A stretch of 64,000 nucleotides of DNA from Spirodela intermedia (lineage: Eukaryota > Streptophyta > Magnoliopsida > Alismatales > Araceae), in the NCBI GenBank assembly GCA_902729315.2, contig LR746272.1, positions 8,148,827 to 8,212,826 on the forward strand, read 5' to 3'. Positions 1-10,562 of this stretch are shown piece by piece (positions within the stretch are counted from its first letter, which is position 1; each line of letters begins with the position of its first letter). The position numbers and the translations under genes were made by a program. The notes under the pieces were generated by a model. That model made no database searches, was not told where the DNA came from, and saw only the letters and a list, made by a program, of their open reading frames with translations.

Positions 1-2555
1 AGATTTCTTCGTCGACAAAGAGAGGCTCTACTCTCCAGCAACCTTCGAACCTCTTCATGAACCCGATATTGCCTTGTTTGAATCTGATCTGCAGAGGAGA
101 CATTGGATGATTTCAGGATCGAATGAGGGTATAAACTATAACGTATTTGACCTAAAATCACCGCTTCATAATGTTGTATTACTTCGCGTTCCAACCCCGG
201 AGGCTTTTTCGAAATAGTGAAGAAGATATTTTTACAAGAATTTAGAGGGGGAGCCAAAGGCAGTGTCCTCACCGTGTGATCTTTTCTGCTCTGATCGACA
301 AAAACATGAACTGAAATGGTCCCAGACCACCACAGGAACCTCCATAGTGCTGTTTGCTCCACCTCAACTACTTGCCTCGAGCCCTCGTCGATCAGAACCT
401 TTCTGGATACCACTTCCTGAAATGTCAGACGAAAACGAAAGTCAAAAATTGAATGTTTAACCAATATGCATTCATAGTTAAAAAAACATAGGACTAGACA
501 GAACTAACGTTGCAATCTTGACCAAAGGGACAAAATTCGACTGCCATATCAGAAAATTAATCCAAATAGCAAGGCGACATGAAAGAAGAAAACGAGATGC
601 ATGGATGAGAGCTACAAGAAAATAATGCTGAAAAAAACACGAAATTAGACAATCAGCTGGTCCCAGGGACATTAACAGAGCTTATTCTCCCAAAAGTATC
701 CATGGTCAAAAGTTCGTTAGGTCCGCAGTTTGCAAAATAATAGTTGAAATAATAAGCATAAGTTGGAGTATCTGAAACAATTACGATCACTGAATGCGCA
801 TATTCTATTCAAATTTTTCCGATAAATGTTTTTGAATAAAGAATTACAAAAGGGAAGAACACACGAGAAGTTTCTCAATAAAATGCCAGCTCTCTGAATG
901 ATATGAAATTGGAACAATCAATATGACAGGAAAGCATGGGGAAAACAAATTTCTGTTGTTTATCGAGCATAAGTGTAGGATGTAACTAATCAAATAACTT
1001 GATGTCATACATAAAAGTAATACGATGTTAAACACAGTCATAAAAGGAGAAAGATGCAATCAATAACTGCAGCCACCGGAGATTCCAACATTTCAATCAA
1101 CTAATCAAAAGCTATCCATCATTGATGAGTAAACGGATGGCATACGGGTGAAATGTTTCAGACTATTCTCGCAGACAGGTTTAAAGCTTAAATATTAAAC
1201 AAGAGAGATGGAGATCCAATGAGTACTTCAATTTGAGAACCAGTCACCTGATGCATCCATGAAGAACATGCAGACTCCTTGCATCCAAGTCTCGAGAAGT
1301 TAATAAATAGAAGCGTTTGAACTCTAGTGTTCTCAAGTGTTTTATCTTTCTATGAATGTCAAAATGCAGAAAAAATAGGTACAAACGAATGAAACTGCAG
1401 AGACTATACTAAAAAGCATAAGTACAGAATAAAAACCTGAATAAAATATAAATGACGGAATGAAGGGGCATTTTTCAATAATATTATACAACAAAAAACA
1501 CAACTAGATAGTTTTCACTTGAAAACGATGTACGGATAGGGTTTGTACTCGATGATGAGATCCAAACCTTGATGTTTTTGAATACCCTTCTATTATCAGG
1601 ATCAATAACAATGTTGTAGATAGCATCTGGTGGCAGGCCAACTTTAAACTTCACATTCAGGTTACAGAGAGAACCTTTTGGAACTGTAACCTGAAAACAA
1701 AACAATTCAACAATTTATGTTGCATACTCTTGAATCGAATCAGGATTTTTAGTTTACTCCGTGAAAGATAAGTAAAAGACAGAGCTCACCATTATCTATG
1801 ACTAAACCATAACATAAAACCTTATAAAACAGGAGGTGACTACAGCGATCTGGTATTCGATCCACGCATTGACATGAACTCTTGTCGAAAGGCTATGAAA
1901 TGACTTTAAAGTTGAAGGTTTCCTGAACGTTTTCGATTGACATCAGTTGCTTCTCAAATGTGATCACTGGATTGCAAAGGCACCTACGACAGACCCTGAG
2001 GGGCAACTGACAATCTAGGGTTATTTGATCTAAGCCTCTGCACAAATGAAGCATCCTCCATGGTTCACCGATAAAGTGACGAATGCAGACATAAAGCCAA
2101 ATGAGAGCAATGCGATCAAAGTAGTGGGGACGAACACATATGACATGGCATATGTTCAGGATTTATTCAGATATCTGGCACTCCAGGATTTAGGCCTTCC
2201 CGCATAAACAGACCTTCGTGATTATTAAGATAATATTTTACGCACAATCTTAGTAAATCTCATGGCTATTTGTCACCTTTATTTCAGGTGTTTCAGTATC
2301 CCACGTAGGATTTTCTCTCCAAGCTTGTAATTGCTTCTCTAGGCTGAGTTTCCACAAAGAGTCAGCTTCTCTTTCAATAAACAATGCCGAATTGCCATTG
2401 CCTCCCTCGTCATTTCTGAATGATCGCTTGAATTGCGTCTGAAAATCAAATATATCAGCAAATTTCTCACTGAATATAATTAGCCAGCCAGAAACTGGAG
2501 TGCTTTGAATTATAACCTTAAAACAGCTCTGAACCCTGTTGGAAAACTGCACCAT
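1..2555 (-). CDS. DUF220 / START-like (SRPBCC) family protein, 3'-truncated by window edge
   Basis: This minus-strand gene was assembled from splice sites and family resemblance. Coding exons in transcript order are: a tentative first exon 2517-2555 (13 codons, starting MVQFSNRVQ), 2277-2438 (54 codons), 1568-1690 (41 codons), 273-416 (48 codons) and 1-88 (runs off the left edge). All junctions are GT-AG and phase 0. Diagnostic stretches include [40 protein letters not shown] and [16 protein letters not shown]. These are hallmarks, as I know them, of the plant DUF220 family, which has a START/polyketide-cyclase-like lipid-binding fold. Ligand and function are unknown. The last four exons are well supported. 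The first exon is weak, because an in-frame ATG also exists at 2642 and the reading frame is open between them. The gene is transcribed away from the PWWP gene, so 2.6-4.8 kb holds both promoters. Confidence 0.82.
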
Positions 2556-3225
2556 AAAATTGAATGCCGGGCCAAGCGTTGGCGGTCCAATCCTCTTACC
2601 ACCAGATGTATCCAGGTCCCCTCTTTCTTTCTTTTGATCCATTAATGCCTGGGTTAATGAAAACTCGTCAGAATTCTGGTATGATAACTATTTGGCAACG
2701 TTACCGAATTGAGCAATCTAGACGTGATCAGGAACGTCAACAAATTTGAACCGATGAGAAGGTAGATTCTTTTCAGAAAAGAAAATTTTATTTTACTGTC
2801 TGATGACTCCATTATCTGGGACCGCCACTAACAATTTATTTTTCTTCGTGTGTCAGATTCCCCCAACAAAGAAAGAGGAAAAGAAGCCGAATCATGATTA
2901 AGTTATATGGACCTGCTTGATCTCTTATTTTTCTTCTTCGTTAAATTCGTACAAAGAGGGTAAAAAACAACAGAAAATGTACTCCATTGACAGAGCCTAA
3001 GAATGTGAGAACGAGTAGCAACGGTTGGCCAGTTTGCAAAATGAATGGTCTAGACTGCTGCCAAAAATCATCGCGTCTCTTTCCAAGTGAACTCATTCCC
3101 CAAGCCTACGGTGTGATTCTGAATCCTGAAGCCGCGTGGTCATACATCTTTGAGGCCAACGAAACTTCAGATAAGTCAGAAAAGGTAATTTTCAACGGAA
3201 CCAGAAGAACGGCCTAAATGGGACC

Positions 3226-3375
3226 GCGTTTAACTGAATACTGACTTGTTCGTTCCCTCCTGACAACCACAGCCGACGAGATCCAAGCTTAAACGGGGTA
3301 GCGTTTAACTGAACACTGATAAACAAAAACCACCTAGCTTCCTATTTACTACCTGTCCAAACCGACGAGTTCCAG
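3226..3375. repeat. degenerate short tandem duplication
   Basis: The string GCGTTTAACTGAA occurs at 3226 and again at 3301. The string CCGACGAG followed by A/T-TCCA occurs at 3273 and again at 3362. Pairs in the same order with offsets of 75 and 89 bases point to an old duplication of roughly 80 bp that has since gained an indel. No function is evident. Confidence 0.5.
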
Positions 3376-4667
3376 AGGCACAATCCTTCCACGAGGTATA
3401 ATGATTTCAGTATCAAGAAGAGAACGGCATATCGACAGATCATTCAGGTTTTTTGCAAATTACGTAATACTGGTTAATTATAATCGAGATATCATTCCAG
3501 GTAATGAGATTATCAGCGCCAACCTGTGAAATGCCTCCAAAAAATACCGATTAAACGAGAGAAGAGAGAAGAAGCAAGCCATTCTCCGCGTACGAGAACC
3601 AACTACTGTTACAACGCTACCTGGTCTTGGGAAGAACAAGTCCGCGAATACATGCTACAGGAGAGCGAGACACTCACCTAGAAATGCACGGATGCGAGCT
3701 CAACAAATGCCTGTTCAGAAAAAGGCAGAGAATTCACAGCCACCCCCGCCGTAGAGCGCCCTACTACAAGCCCAATCCACCGGGTACCTCGGGCGCAATA
3801 TGAGCTCCCGACAAAACCACAGTATTTAACGTGAATAAGAAAATGAATGGGAAGAAACGTCCGCCGGTGTCCGGCCTACTTTTATGGATTTTATGCTGGA
3901 AGTCATATTTTTCTCAAGTCCAGAAAACAGTCATATTGACAATTAAACCCCGATTTCCACGGTATCAGCGCGCGCGGCTTTTGTCAACCAGCCTTATCAC
4001 GTTCCGGAGAGACAGCGGGTCGTTAGCGGCCCCCCCTAGACCCACTTTTCTTCCGTCTGCCCCCCACGTGAGCGTATTAGTTAGTGTTGACCGTAGCGGA
4101 CGACAGGTCATCGGACCAAGACGGGCCTGTCAAGCCAGGAAGGCGTCATGGTCGAACCAGACAGACTACGAACCCGTGACCCTACGTGGGTTGGGAGATG
4201 GACACCACCGATTCCAGGGAGACAAGATGTAGCTACACGGATAAACATGAATTGATTATTCGATATTTCGATTTAATTCACAAGTATTTTATAATTTTAG
4301 GGTTAATAATATAAAAATAGAATTAATTATCATTCGTTATTAAAACTGACATTACTCTCTTTTGCACAAAGTATTATCAACGATTGTAATCGTGCTCGAA
4401 TGTCCGTATTTATTTGTCGAACCGTCTGCATGTTTTGACGAGGAATCGTGGGCTTCGAGGAGCAGTCGGGCCCATTATGGAGGAGCCTCCAGGCCCAGAT
4501 CGCGTGGGATTCAGTCCCACGTGGAAGGTAGCAAGTAGTTGTAATGCCAGCCGTCGATCAAGCTCATCCGTACTTGGAAGCATTTGTTACCCGCGACTTC
4601 AGCACCAGACAGTCGACCCCATTCAGCACACCGCGCTCCGTCCCTCGCACGAAGACCCCTCGCCCAG

Positions 4668-4672
<5 letters not shown>

Positions 4673-4703
<31 letters not shown>
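4673..4703 (+). repeat. (CT)n microsatellite in the PWWP gene leader
   Basis: About 15 uninterrupted CT units lie 130-160 bp upstream of the PWWP start codon, probably in the 5' UTR or core promoter. Pyrimidine (CT) tracts near transcription starts are common in plant promoters and bind BPC/GAGA-type factors when read as GA on the other strand. Any role here is inferred. Confidence 0.85.
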
Positions 4704-4706
<3 letters not shown>

Positions 4707-4832
4707 AACGGCAGGTAGATCGCTCCATCTTTTCACTCTGCTCCGTGTTATTCCCCTATTCTACCAGTTCCTCGTGGGTACGGCCAGGTGCTTCCGTTCT
4801 TTGTTCTCGTGCTTCGCAGAAGCTTCCAGCTA

Positions 4833-7073
4833 ATGGAATCCTCCGTGCCTTCGCCGGAGGACTCTGTCGGTGGCCGAGCCCTAGAGGAACCTACAAGAAA
4901 CCCTGCCCCACCATCCGCCGGCGTCGGGAGCCATGTAAAGGAGTCTAGGGTTTCCGGTCCCTCCGACGTGGTTCCCGAGGAAACTCTCGGCGGCGCTGCC
5001 GAGAACGGGGAGAGACCTGGTCCGGAGTTGCAGTCCCGCTCACACTATTCCGCGGAGGTTATCCACGAGGTAGAGTTGAGTTTGCGTCGGGGCAAGTCGG
5101 AGATGGTGGAAGCGGAGGGAGGTCCGACGAACGGCAAGATTGAGGACGACGGTGCACCGAAGAAAGGCGATGGAGGTGAAGGGGAGCTTCTTCTCGGTGT
5201 GGGACTTACAGATAACCAGTTCTTGGCGGGTGATTTCGTATGGGGGAAGATCAAACACCACCCCTGGTGGCCAGGCCAGGTGTATGACTCGTCCGATGCG
5301 TCGGAGTACGCTAAGAAGTTGCGCCGGAGGGACGAACAGTGTGTTCTGGTGGCATATTTCGGTGACAGGACGTTCGCCTGGTGTAAGCCGTCTCAGCTGA
5401 GGCTTTTCAGTGAGGGCTTCGAGGAGATGGCGCATCAGAGCATCTCCAAGAACTTCCTCGGCGCCCTGAAGGAAGCATTGGACGAGATCCAGGGGTCCTT
5501 AGAATCGGAGATCCTTGGCAACAGCCTCTCTGCTCGTCATGTTGTGAATGCCGGAATTAGGGAACGGGTGACTGGTCCAGAAGGTCGTGTGAAATGGCTG
5601 AGTATCGTCGATAAGATGCCTGCGGAGATGCTCGAGCGCCTTCACGAAGTAGCTTGCGATGTTTCCTGTGCGGATTTGCTGGAGATAACGGCGATCAAAT
5701 CTTGGTTTTCGGCCCTCGCTCGTTTGATGGGTTGGCGTATGGAGCATCCGGTGGAGCTTGAAGACGAGAAGGTTGTACATCGGGAGAGGGCTAATGTAAA
5801 TGGTGGTCCTCCGCTGGGAGTGTCGGCCATGGAATCTAGTGAAGAAGTGGAGCCAGGAAGACCTGCCGGGGGAGGCGGCGACGCTACCAAAAGGCGGGGT
5901 AGGGGGGGGAAGTTGTCTCATCGGAAGAAAGTGAGGAGTATGGCTGAGCTCATCGCCGAGACAGACATGGATGTGATCAAGTTGGAAGACGGCATTGACC
6001 GGGAGGAGAAGCCTGCTATCGTGAAAAAACTGGATTCCTTGGGCCGGCAACAGAGAAAGAAGAGCCAGGCGAAGTCTTCTGATTCTGAGAATGTCGACGT
6101 AGAGCGTGAAGAAGGCTCGGGTTCGGGCAGAAGGGAACGCAAGAGGAGCAGATATCTTTCACCTCCCTACACAACAATGAGGGGGCGGGCCCACCATAGT
6201 TCAGTCTTCCTGAAAGACGGAGAGGTAGATCATCCGAAGGAAGATATTGAGGCTTCTGAAACCGGGGACTCCGAAACTAGGATGGAGAATTCACACCCGA
6301 TTTTCTCGAAATGCAGTACTGAAGTCGCCCCGGATGATAAGATGGTTTCCACATTTGAAGGTGGCGGTGGTGCATCTGCTGAGGATATGCTGTTTGAACT
6401 CTGGTGTGCTGCGCTTGATTCTACGTGCGTGAAAGGTGATCTTTCTTCTTCGAGGTTCAGGATGTTCTTTGATAGATTCAGGGGATACTCCTACGCCAGT
6501 GTTTCAGATTATGGTGAGAGTGGCATAGAAGAGTTTAGATCTGAGCCGGACGATGGAAGGTGCAACTTCTATCTGGACGGTGAATCTGAGCCGAATGTAG
6601 ACTTTGAAGCTCCATATCGTTCTCCAGCCTCCTCTGGTTGTAAATCTACTCCCGAACGGAGGAAGAAACCCCTGTCCTGTGATACAGACGACAGCGGTGT
6701 TTCTAAATCCGAGGAGAAATCGATATCCGTTGCGCAGGGGACCTCCGGCTCTGAAAAAGTGATTATGCAGCCGAAGAGGAATGAGGAGGATGAGACTAAT
6801 GGGGACGACGAGGCGGCAATTCAACTGACATTAGGCAGCGGCCCGACAGTCTCCCCTACTGGTCAGAAGCCTCCCCTCCAGTTCATCAAGAAGAGCCTCG
6901 AGGGCATGATATCGGCTCTCCGGTCGTCTTTTCCCCTTCCAGGGAAGGCTACTAGGGACCCGTCCGACGGATTGGAGCCGGCGGCGAGGGAGAACCTGGT
7001 CTGCGAGATGAACGGCTTGCTGAAGAAGGTCGACGAGTTGATGGCGGGATCCACCGCCTCTGGCCCCGCTTGA
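4833..7073 (+). CDS. PWWP-domain nuclear protein (single exon)
   Basis: An uninterrupted frame encodes 746 residues from ATG 4833 (context agctaATGG) to TGA 7071-7073. The frame is open further upstream but has no earlier ATG near the leader. The PWWP domain spans about residues 130-200 and carries HPWWPGQVYD (143-152) after FVWGKIKH, which is an intact aromatic-cage-type core. PWWP domains bind DNA and methylated histone lysines. The rest is acidic and low-complexity with basic nuclear-localisation-like runs (KRRGRGGK, RKKVRS), and near residue 440 the motif KRSRYLSPPYT known from plant PWWP proteins of the PDP type. The C-terminus (about 665-740) looks helical. The gene lies 1.3 kb upstream of ATM in the same orientation, and Arabidopsis ATM carries an N-terminal PWWP domain, so this is probably the unfused counterpart. 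No intron is evident. Confidence 0.9.
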   Translation: MESSVPSPEDSVGGRALEEPTRNPAPPSAGVGSHVKESRVSGPSDVVPEETLGGAAENGERPGPELQSRSHYSAEVIHEVELSLRRGKSEMVEAEGGPTNGKIEDDGAPKKGDGGEGELLLGVGLTDNQFLAGDFVWGKIKHHPWWPGQVYDSSDASEYAKKLRRRDEQCVLVAYFGDRTFAWCKPSQLRLFSEGFEEMAHQSISKNFLGALKEALDEIQGSLESEILGNSLSARHVVNAGIRERVTGPEGRVKWLSIVDKMPAEMLERLHEVACDVSCADLLEITAIKSWFSALARLMGWRMEHPVELEDEKVVHRERANVNGGPPLGVSAMESSEEVEPGRPAGGGGDATKRRGRGGKLSHRKKVRSMAELIAETDMDVIKLEDGIDREEKPAIVKKLDSLGRQQRKKSQAKSSDSENVDVEREEGSGSGRRERKRSRYLSPPYTTMRGRAHHSSVFLKDGEVDHPKEDIEASETGDSETRMENSHPIFSKCSTEVAPDDKMVSTFEGGGGASAEDMLFELWCAALDSTCVKGDLSSSRFRMFFDRFRGYSYASVSDYGESGIEEFRSEPDDGRCNFYLDGESEPNVDFEAPYRSPASSGCKSTPERRKKPLSCDTDDSGVSKSEEKSISVAQGTSGSEKVIMQPKRNEEDETNGDDEAAIQLTLGSGPTVSPTGQKPPLQFIKKSLEGMISALRSSFPLPGKATRDPSDGLEPAARENLVCEMNGLLKKVDELMAGSTASGPA

Positions 7074-7810
7074 GCTGTCCTTGGTGCCTCTGCCTTGTTG
7101 TGGATAGATGCTCTGATCCAGAGTCCCCTGGTTCCTCCTCACCCACTTGTTTGTAATGCCGGCTTTAGATACTGGTTCAAATGTGCTGCACGTCCTATCT
7201 CCCGTGTGGATACGAGCCTGGGCGCTCTGATCTTGCTAGCTAACGCTGTGTTGGCGATGGCGTAGAGAGAGGCCCTGGAGGAAAATCGAAGAAGCCAACT
7301 AGAATGATTAGGAGTTAATGCCATCTATAAATGTGCTTCTGTTGGAAAAAAACCAGACCTCGTACTTGAAAGTCGGAAGTATTACAAGACAGAGGACAAG
7401 ATTTTGTGGGAGACGCGAGTGTTTTGACTCGTACTAAAACAAAATCAAAAGATTACTAAATTGTAGACCATGTGACAAGAAAACTAATCCAGGAAAAAAA
7501 GACACCTGTGAATCTACCTGTTTATCATATTTGACGAAGATTGAAGAGGGGAAGAGCAAGCTGCAACAATAGGTTTTTATTTACTTATTAATTTTATCAT
7601 CATGCCGAATGCGAAAAAGTTCGATGCACTTTGACCGCTGAAGTCTTAACCTGCTTACTCATATGCGTACACGCTCCACGTACGCACGCAGAACATTACA
7701 AATTATGAAGAGAACAATATTATTTAAGATGAAAAGGCGCTTTTATGCTAACATCCGTATGCTCTCGTAGGGTTCACCTTCCTTTGTTTCCTTCAAAAGT
7801 TGGGAAGAAG

Positions 7811-7849
<39 letters not shown>

Positions 7850-8141
7850 GCGTCTGCATTCCTGTAACCTATGAGTTATTTATTGGTCTAGACTTGTCAT
7901 CACATGTAAGAGGGTGCTGTACATTGTGAATATTCGCCATACATTTTTTACGGAGGTGAGGACTAGTGTTGGGGCGAGTTTGGGAAACCCCACGGATCAA
8001 ATCGATCGCAGGTAATTCGTCAAGACGACACGTAGACTTGATTCCGAGGGGGGCTATTTTTTCGCGTTTTGCACGTGTGAAAGAATCCGACTCGTGTGAG
8101 GTGGCAGTGCCCACCGCGAAGTCCCGCCTCACCGTAGACTG
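7074..8141. other. spacer between PWWP gene and ATM
   Basis: This stretch holds the PWWP 3' UTR and ATM upstream sequence. I see no conserved coding exon and no clear AATAAA polyadenylation signal. It contains a long GA microsatellite (7814-7846) and a G-box CACGTG at 8072-8077. The short distance, with no intervening gene, is compatible with occasional read-through from the PWWP gene into ATM. Confidence 0.6.
7814..7846 (+). repeat. (GA)n microsatellite upstream of ATM
   Basis: About 16 uninterrupted GA units lie roughly 525 bp upstream of the ATM start codon. GA tracts are bound by plant BPC/GAGA-binding proteins. It mirrors the CT tract in front of the PWWP gene. Confidence 0.85.
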
Positions 8142-8224
8142 TATAAATTCCCTGTACTCTCACTCTCTGACGCTATTTCTTCGGCTGCCGAGACCGTTTT
8201 CCGCGTACGAGGGCCGTTTCCCGC
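8072..8224 (+). promoter_or_regulatory. candidate ATM core promoter: G-box, TATA box, E2F site
   Basis: Visible in order are CACGTG at 8072-8077 (G-box), TATAAAT at 8142-8148, and TTTCCCGC at 8217-8224, which matches the E2F consensus TTTSSCGC exactly. With the TATA box at this position, transcription would start near 8170-8180, leaving a leader of about 190 nt and placing the E2F site just downstream of the start. E2F sites are typical of S-phase and DNA-repair genes. Promoter activity itself is inferred. Confidence 0.5.
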
Positions 8225-8370
8225 TCGTTTGTGTGACCTCCACCTCCTAGGGGAAACCTCTGCTCTCCCTTCTTCCCTTCTTTTACGCTTTCTCGATCTA
8301 GTTGCACGGGAAGGGGGCGCACCGAGGCTGGAGGCGCCTTGTCCCAGATCCTCGGCAGCGGAGAGGAAAC

Positions 8371-10562
8371 ATGGCGACATCGAGGGACGTGCAGGAGATC
8401 GTATCCAGGCTCTCCTCAAACAAGGCCAAAATACGTGAGGTAAAGCCGAAGAATGTATACTGCGGTCTTCATCGCCAGTCATGCTGATCATGTTTCATCA
8501 ATCGATCATTGTCCGCAGGAAGGAGCGAAGCTGCTTAACAGCTGGTTGGTAGGAGAGAGGTCCTTCAGTTTCTGCAGGTTGCTCGGCCAGAATACCTCCC
8601 GGATGAGACCGGATGATGTTCCTCACGGTGAGATCCATTTCATGACCCAATTATCGTGGTAGGGTAGGATCGTCTGAGACAGTTTCACTGCAACATATTC
8701 AACTATCTTATACTGCTGGTCTTCTTTGTGGCAGCTGAAACGTGGCCATATCTCGTCACTCTCCTAACGAAGTGCATTGCTTTGGAGAAAAATGCGAGTA
8801 AGAAGAGTCTGCCTAAGCTGATATGGGCAAAGATGCTTCGAATCGTCGTTCAGCATGCCGAGGATCCCAAATGTTCAGGTTGTTTGTTCACTAGCTCACG
8901 CTATAAGCCACACATCTCGGTTGGATCATCGGATGGATAAACAGGACGCGTAGGTTAATGAAGTAGGATTCTGCACAGTCGGTTCTTATATGAATAAAAA
9001 ATATCTTAAAATGGAATAGAAATGGTCTAATTAAGGAAGTGACTATTCATCCGCTTCATTGAACTAAGTTTTTAATTGATAACTCTTCCATCCCCTGAAG
9101 TCTATCAGGGAAAATTACAACATCACCTGATACTATAAAAGTACCTACACTTGTAATATCACTTGAAATTAATAGTGGTTATGCATCTGCTCACTGACAG
9201 GAAATACGGTGGTATACATCTTTTTTCAGGAAAGACATTGCATCTTCATTCTGTTATCAAGCTTCTTTTTAATCATACATGGGACATCATTAATGATGTT
9301 CCAAGCTTCCAACCAGAATATGGAATAATTCTCCGACATCTTCTATCTGTGAAGGAGTATCGCTATCAGATGAGAAAGCGAGTTTATAGCGGTAAGTTTT
9401 TAAATTACGATGCTGTTGCCATGAATCAATAATCAGTGATACATTTTCTGTACGTACCCCCATAAATTTATTTTCCTCGAATTGATTATCGTCGTCCATT
9501 GAAAAACAGGTCTAGTGCTCCTGTACATGAAGAAGATAGGAGCGCTGTTAATGGGGGAGAGTAAAATCCATTCGAGCACTAAAGAGGAAGCTTTCCGGTG
9601 CATTTTGACCCTCCATGCACTTCTAGAAAATCCACCGGGTGATTTTCCAGACAATATCAGGGCAGATGCTGTTAAGGGTTTTGTTGAAATTCTTTCGCAA
9701 ATAAGGTAGATTCTCTGCAATGCTTGATTTTCAAAAACTTGATTTGGTAACATACTAGAGCAAGACGTCCTCTGACCGTTTCCTCTCTTGAAACATTGTC
9801 AGGGAGGAGGGAAAGATTTCACGTAAACTCATGGCATGTGTCAATACATTCTTGCTCAAAGATGGCCCAAATTTAGGAAGCCAAGCTTTGGAAATTCACT
9901 CTTCCATTCATGATTTCATCTTCCGTTATTGGCTCCTTACCCACGATCGAGGGCTAAAGGTTCCCCATATTGATCAGACCATCTTTTATCTTACTTCGCA
10001 TAAAAGCTTCTCACATGAGTCCTTTTGTTGTAATTATAGAGTTCATTCATTCTTTACGCTAAGATCCAGTTAAAGCTAATCAGGAAAGGAGAAAGTGGAC
10101 TTCTCATAGAACAACTTCTTGACGTCATTGGGAAGGAATTGGATCTTTGTGGTGTTAGTGGTGGCCTGTCCTGGTGCGTCAAGAGTTTTCTGGCAGATGT
10201 TGAGGCATACAGCTATATAATAGTGGCATGTGGTTTCTGCTAATGTTATGTCTTTCAGGGGTGAGTCCACTAGAGATGACAAGGTAGGGTCGACAAATTC
10301 ACAACAAAGCTTGATGGAGCTGTCTGCCATCGTATTTTATCAGGTATTGGATTCGGAATATCTTAAAATGCCATTTTCCACGAAAGTGACATTCGTTGAG
10401 GTCTTCAAGATAGGATACTTGTATACTGCGACTATGAAATAGTTTTTTTGTCATCCAGGCCTGTATGAACAGTTTAAAGGTATCAGGTAATGATAAACGA
10501 CTGAAGAAACCGGATGCTATTGACCGTTTAAGAGATGGACTAATGAAGGGGAAATGGCTATG
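8371..10562 (+). CDS. ATM: ATM exons 1-9 (residues 1-386): TAN motif and start of HEAT solenoid
   Basis: Exons are 8371-8439, 8519-8627, 8735-8878, 9230-9391, 9510-9705, 9803-9959, 10040-10173, 10259-10343 and 10459-10562. ATG 8371 (gaaacATGG) is the first Met of the conserved TAN motif, which spans the exon 1/2 junction. The frame upstream of this ATG is open back to a stop at 8299-8301, so a longer N-terminus is possible only through upstream splicing. Typical plant ATM blocks seen are [20 protein letters not shown] in exon 6 and [13 protein letters not shown] in exon 9. The exons are compact, with introns mostly under 350 nt, unlike the rest of the gene. Confidence 0.92.

Larger units (their letters stand above)
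2643..4832. promoter_or_regulatory. intergenic region between divergently oriented genes
   Basis: This 2.2-kb interval separates the minus-strand DUF220-like gene from the plus-strand PWWP gene. I see no convincing coding exon in it; the longer open frames (for example 2987-3217 and 3831-4232) resemble no family I know. It contains a degenerate duplication at about 3226-3375, a CACGTG (G-box) at 4065-4070, an AT-rich block at about 4240-4400, and a CT microsatellite just upstream of the PWWP start codon. No TATA box could be assigned with confidence. Confidence 0.5.

Noticed and set aside
3831-4232. 133-codon open frame upstream of the PWWP gene
   Set aside because: No recognisable family and basic low-complexity composition. 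It lies in promoter sequence and is likely chance.
5040-6050. Long antisense open frames opposite the PWWP gene
   Set aside because: These are shadow frames of a GC-richer coding exon; the sense frame encodes a clear PWWP domain.
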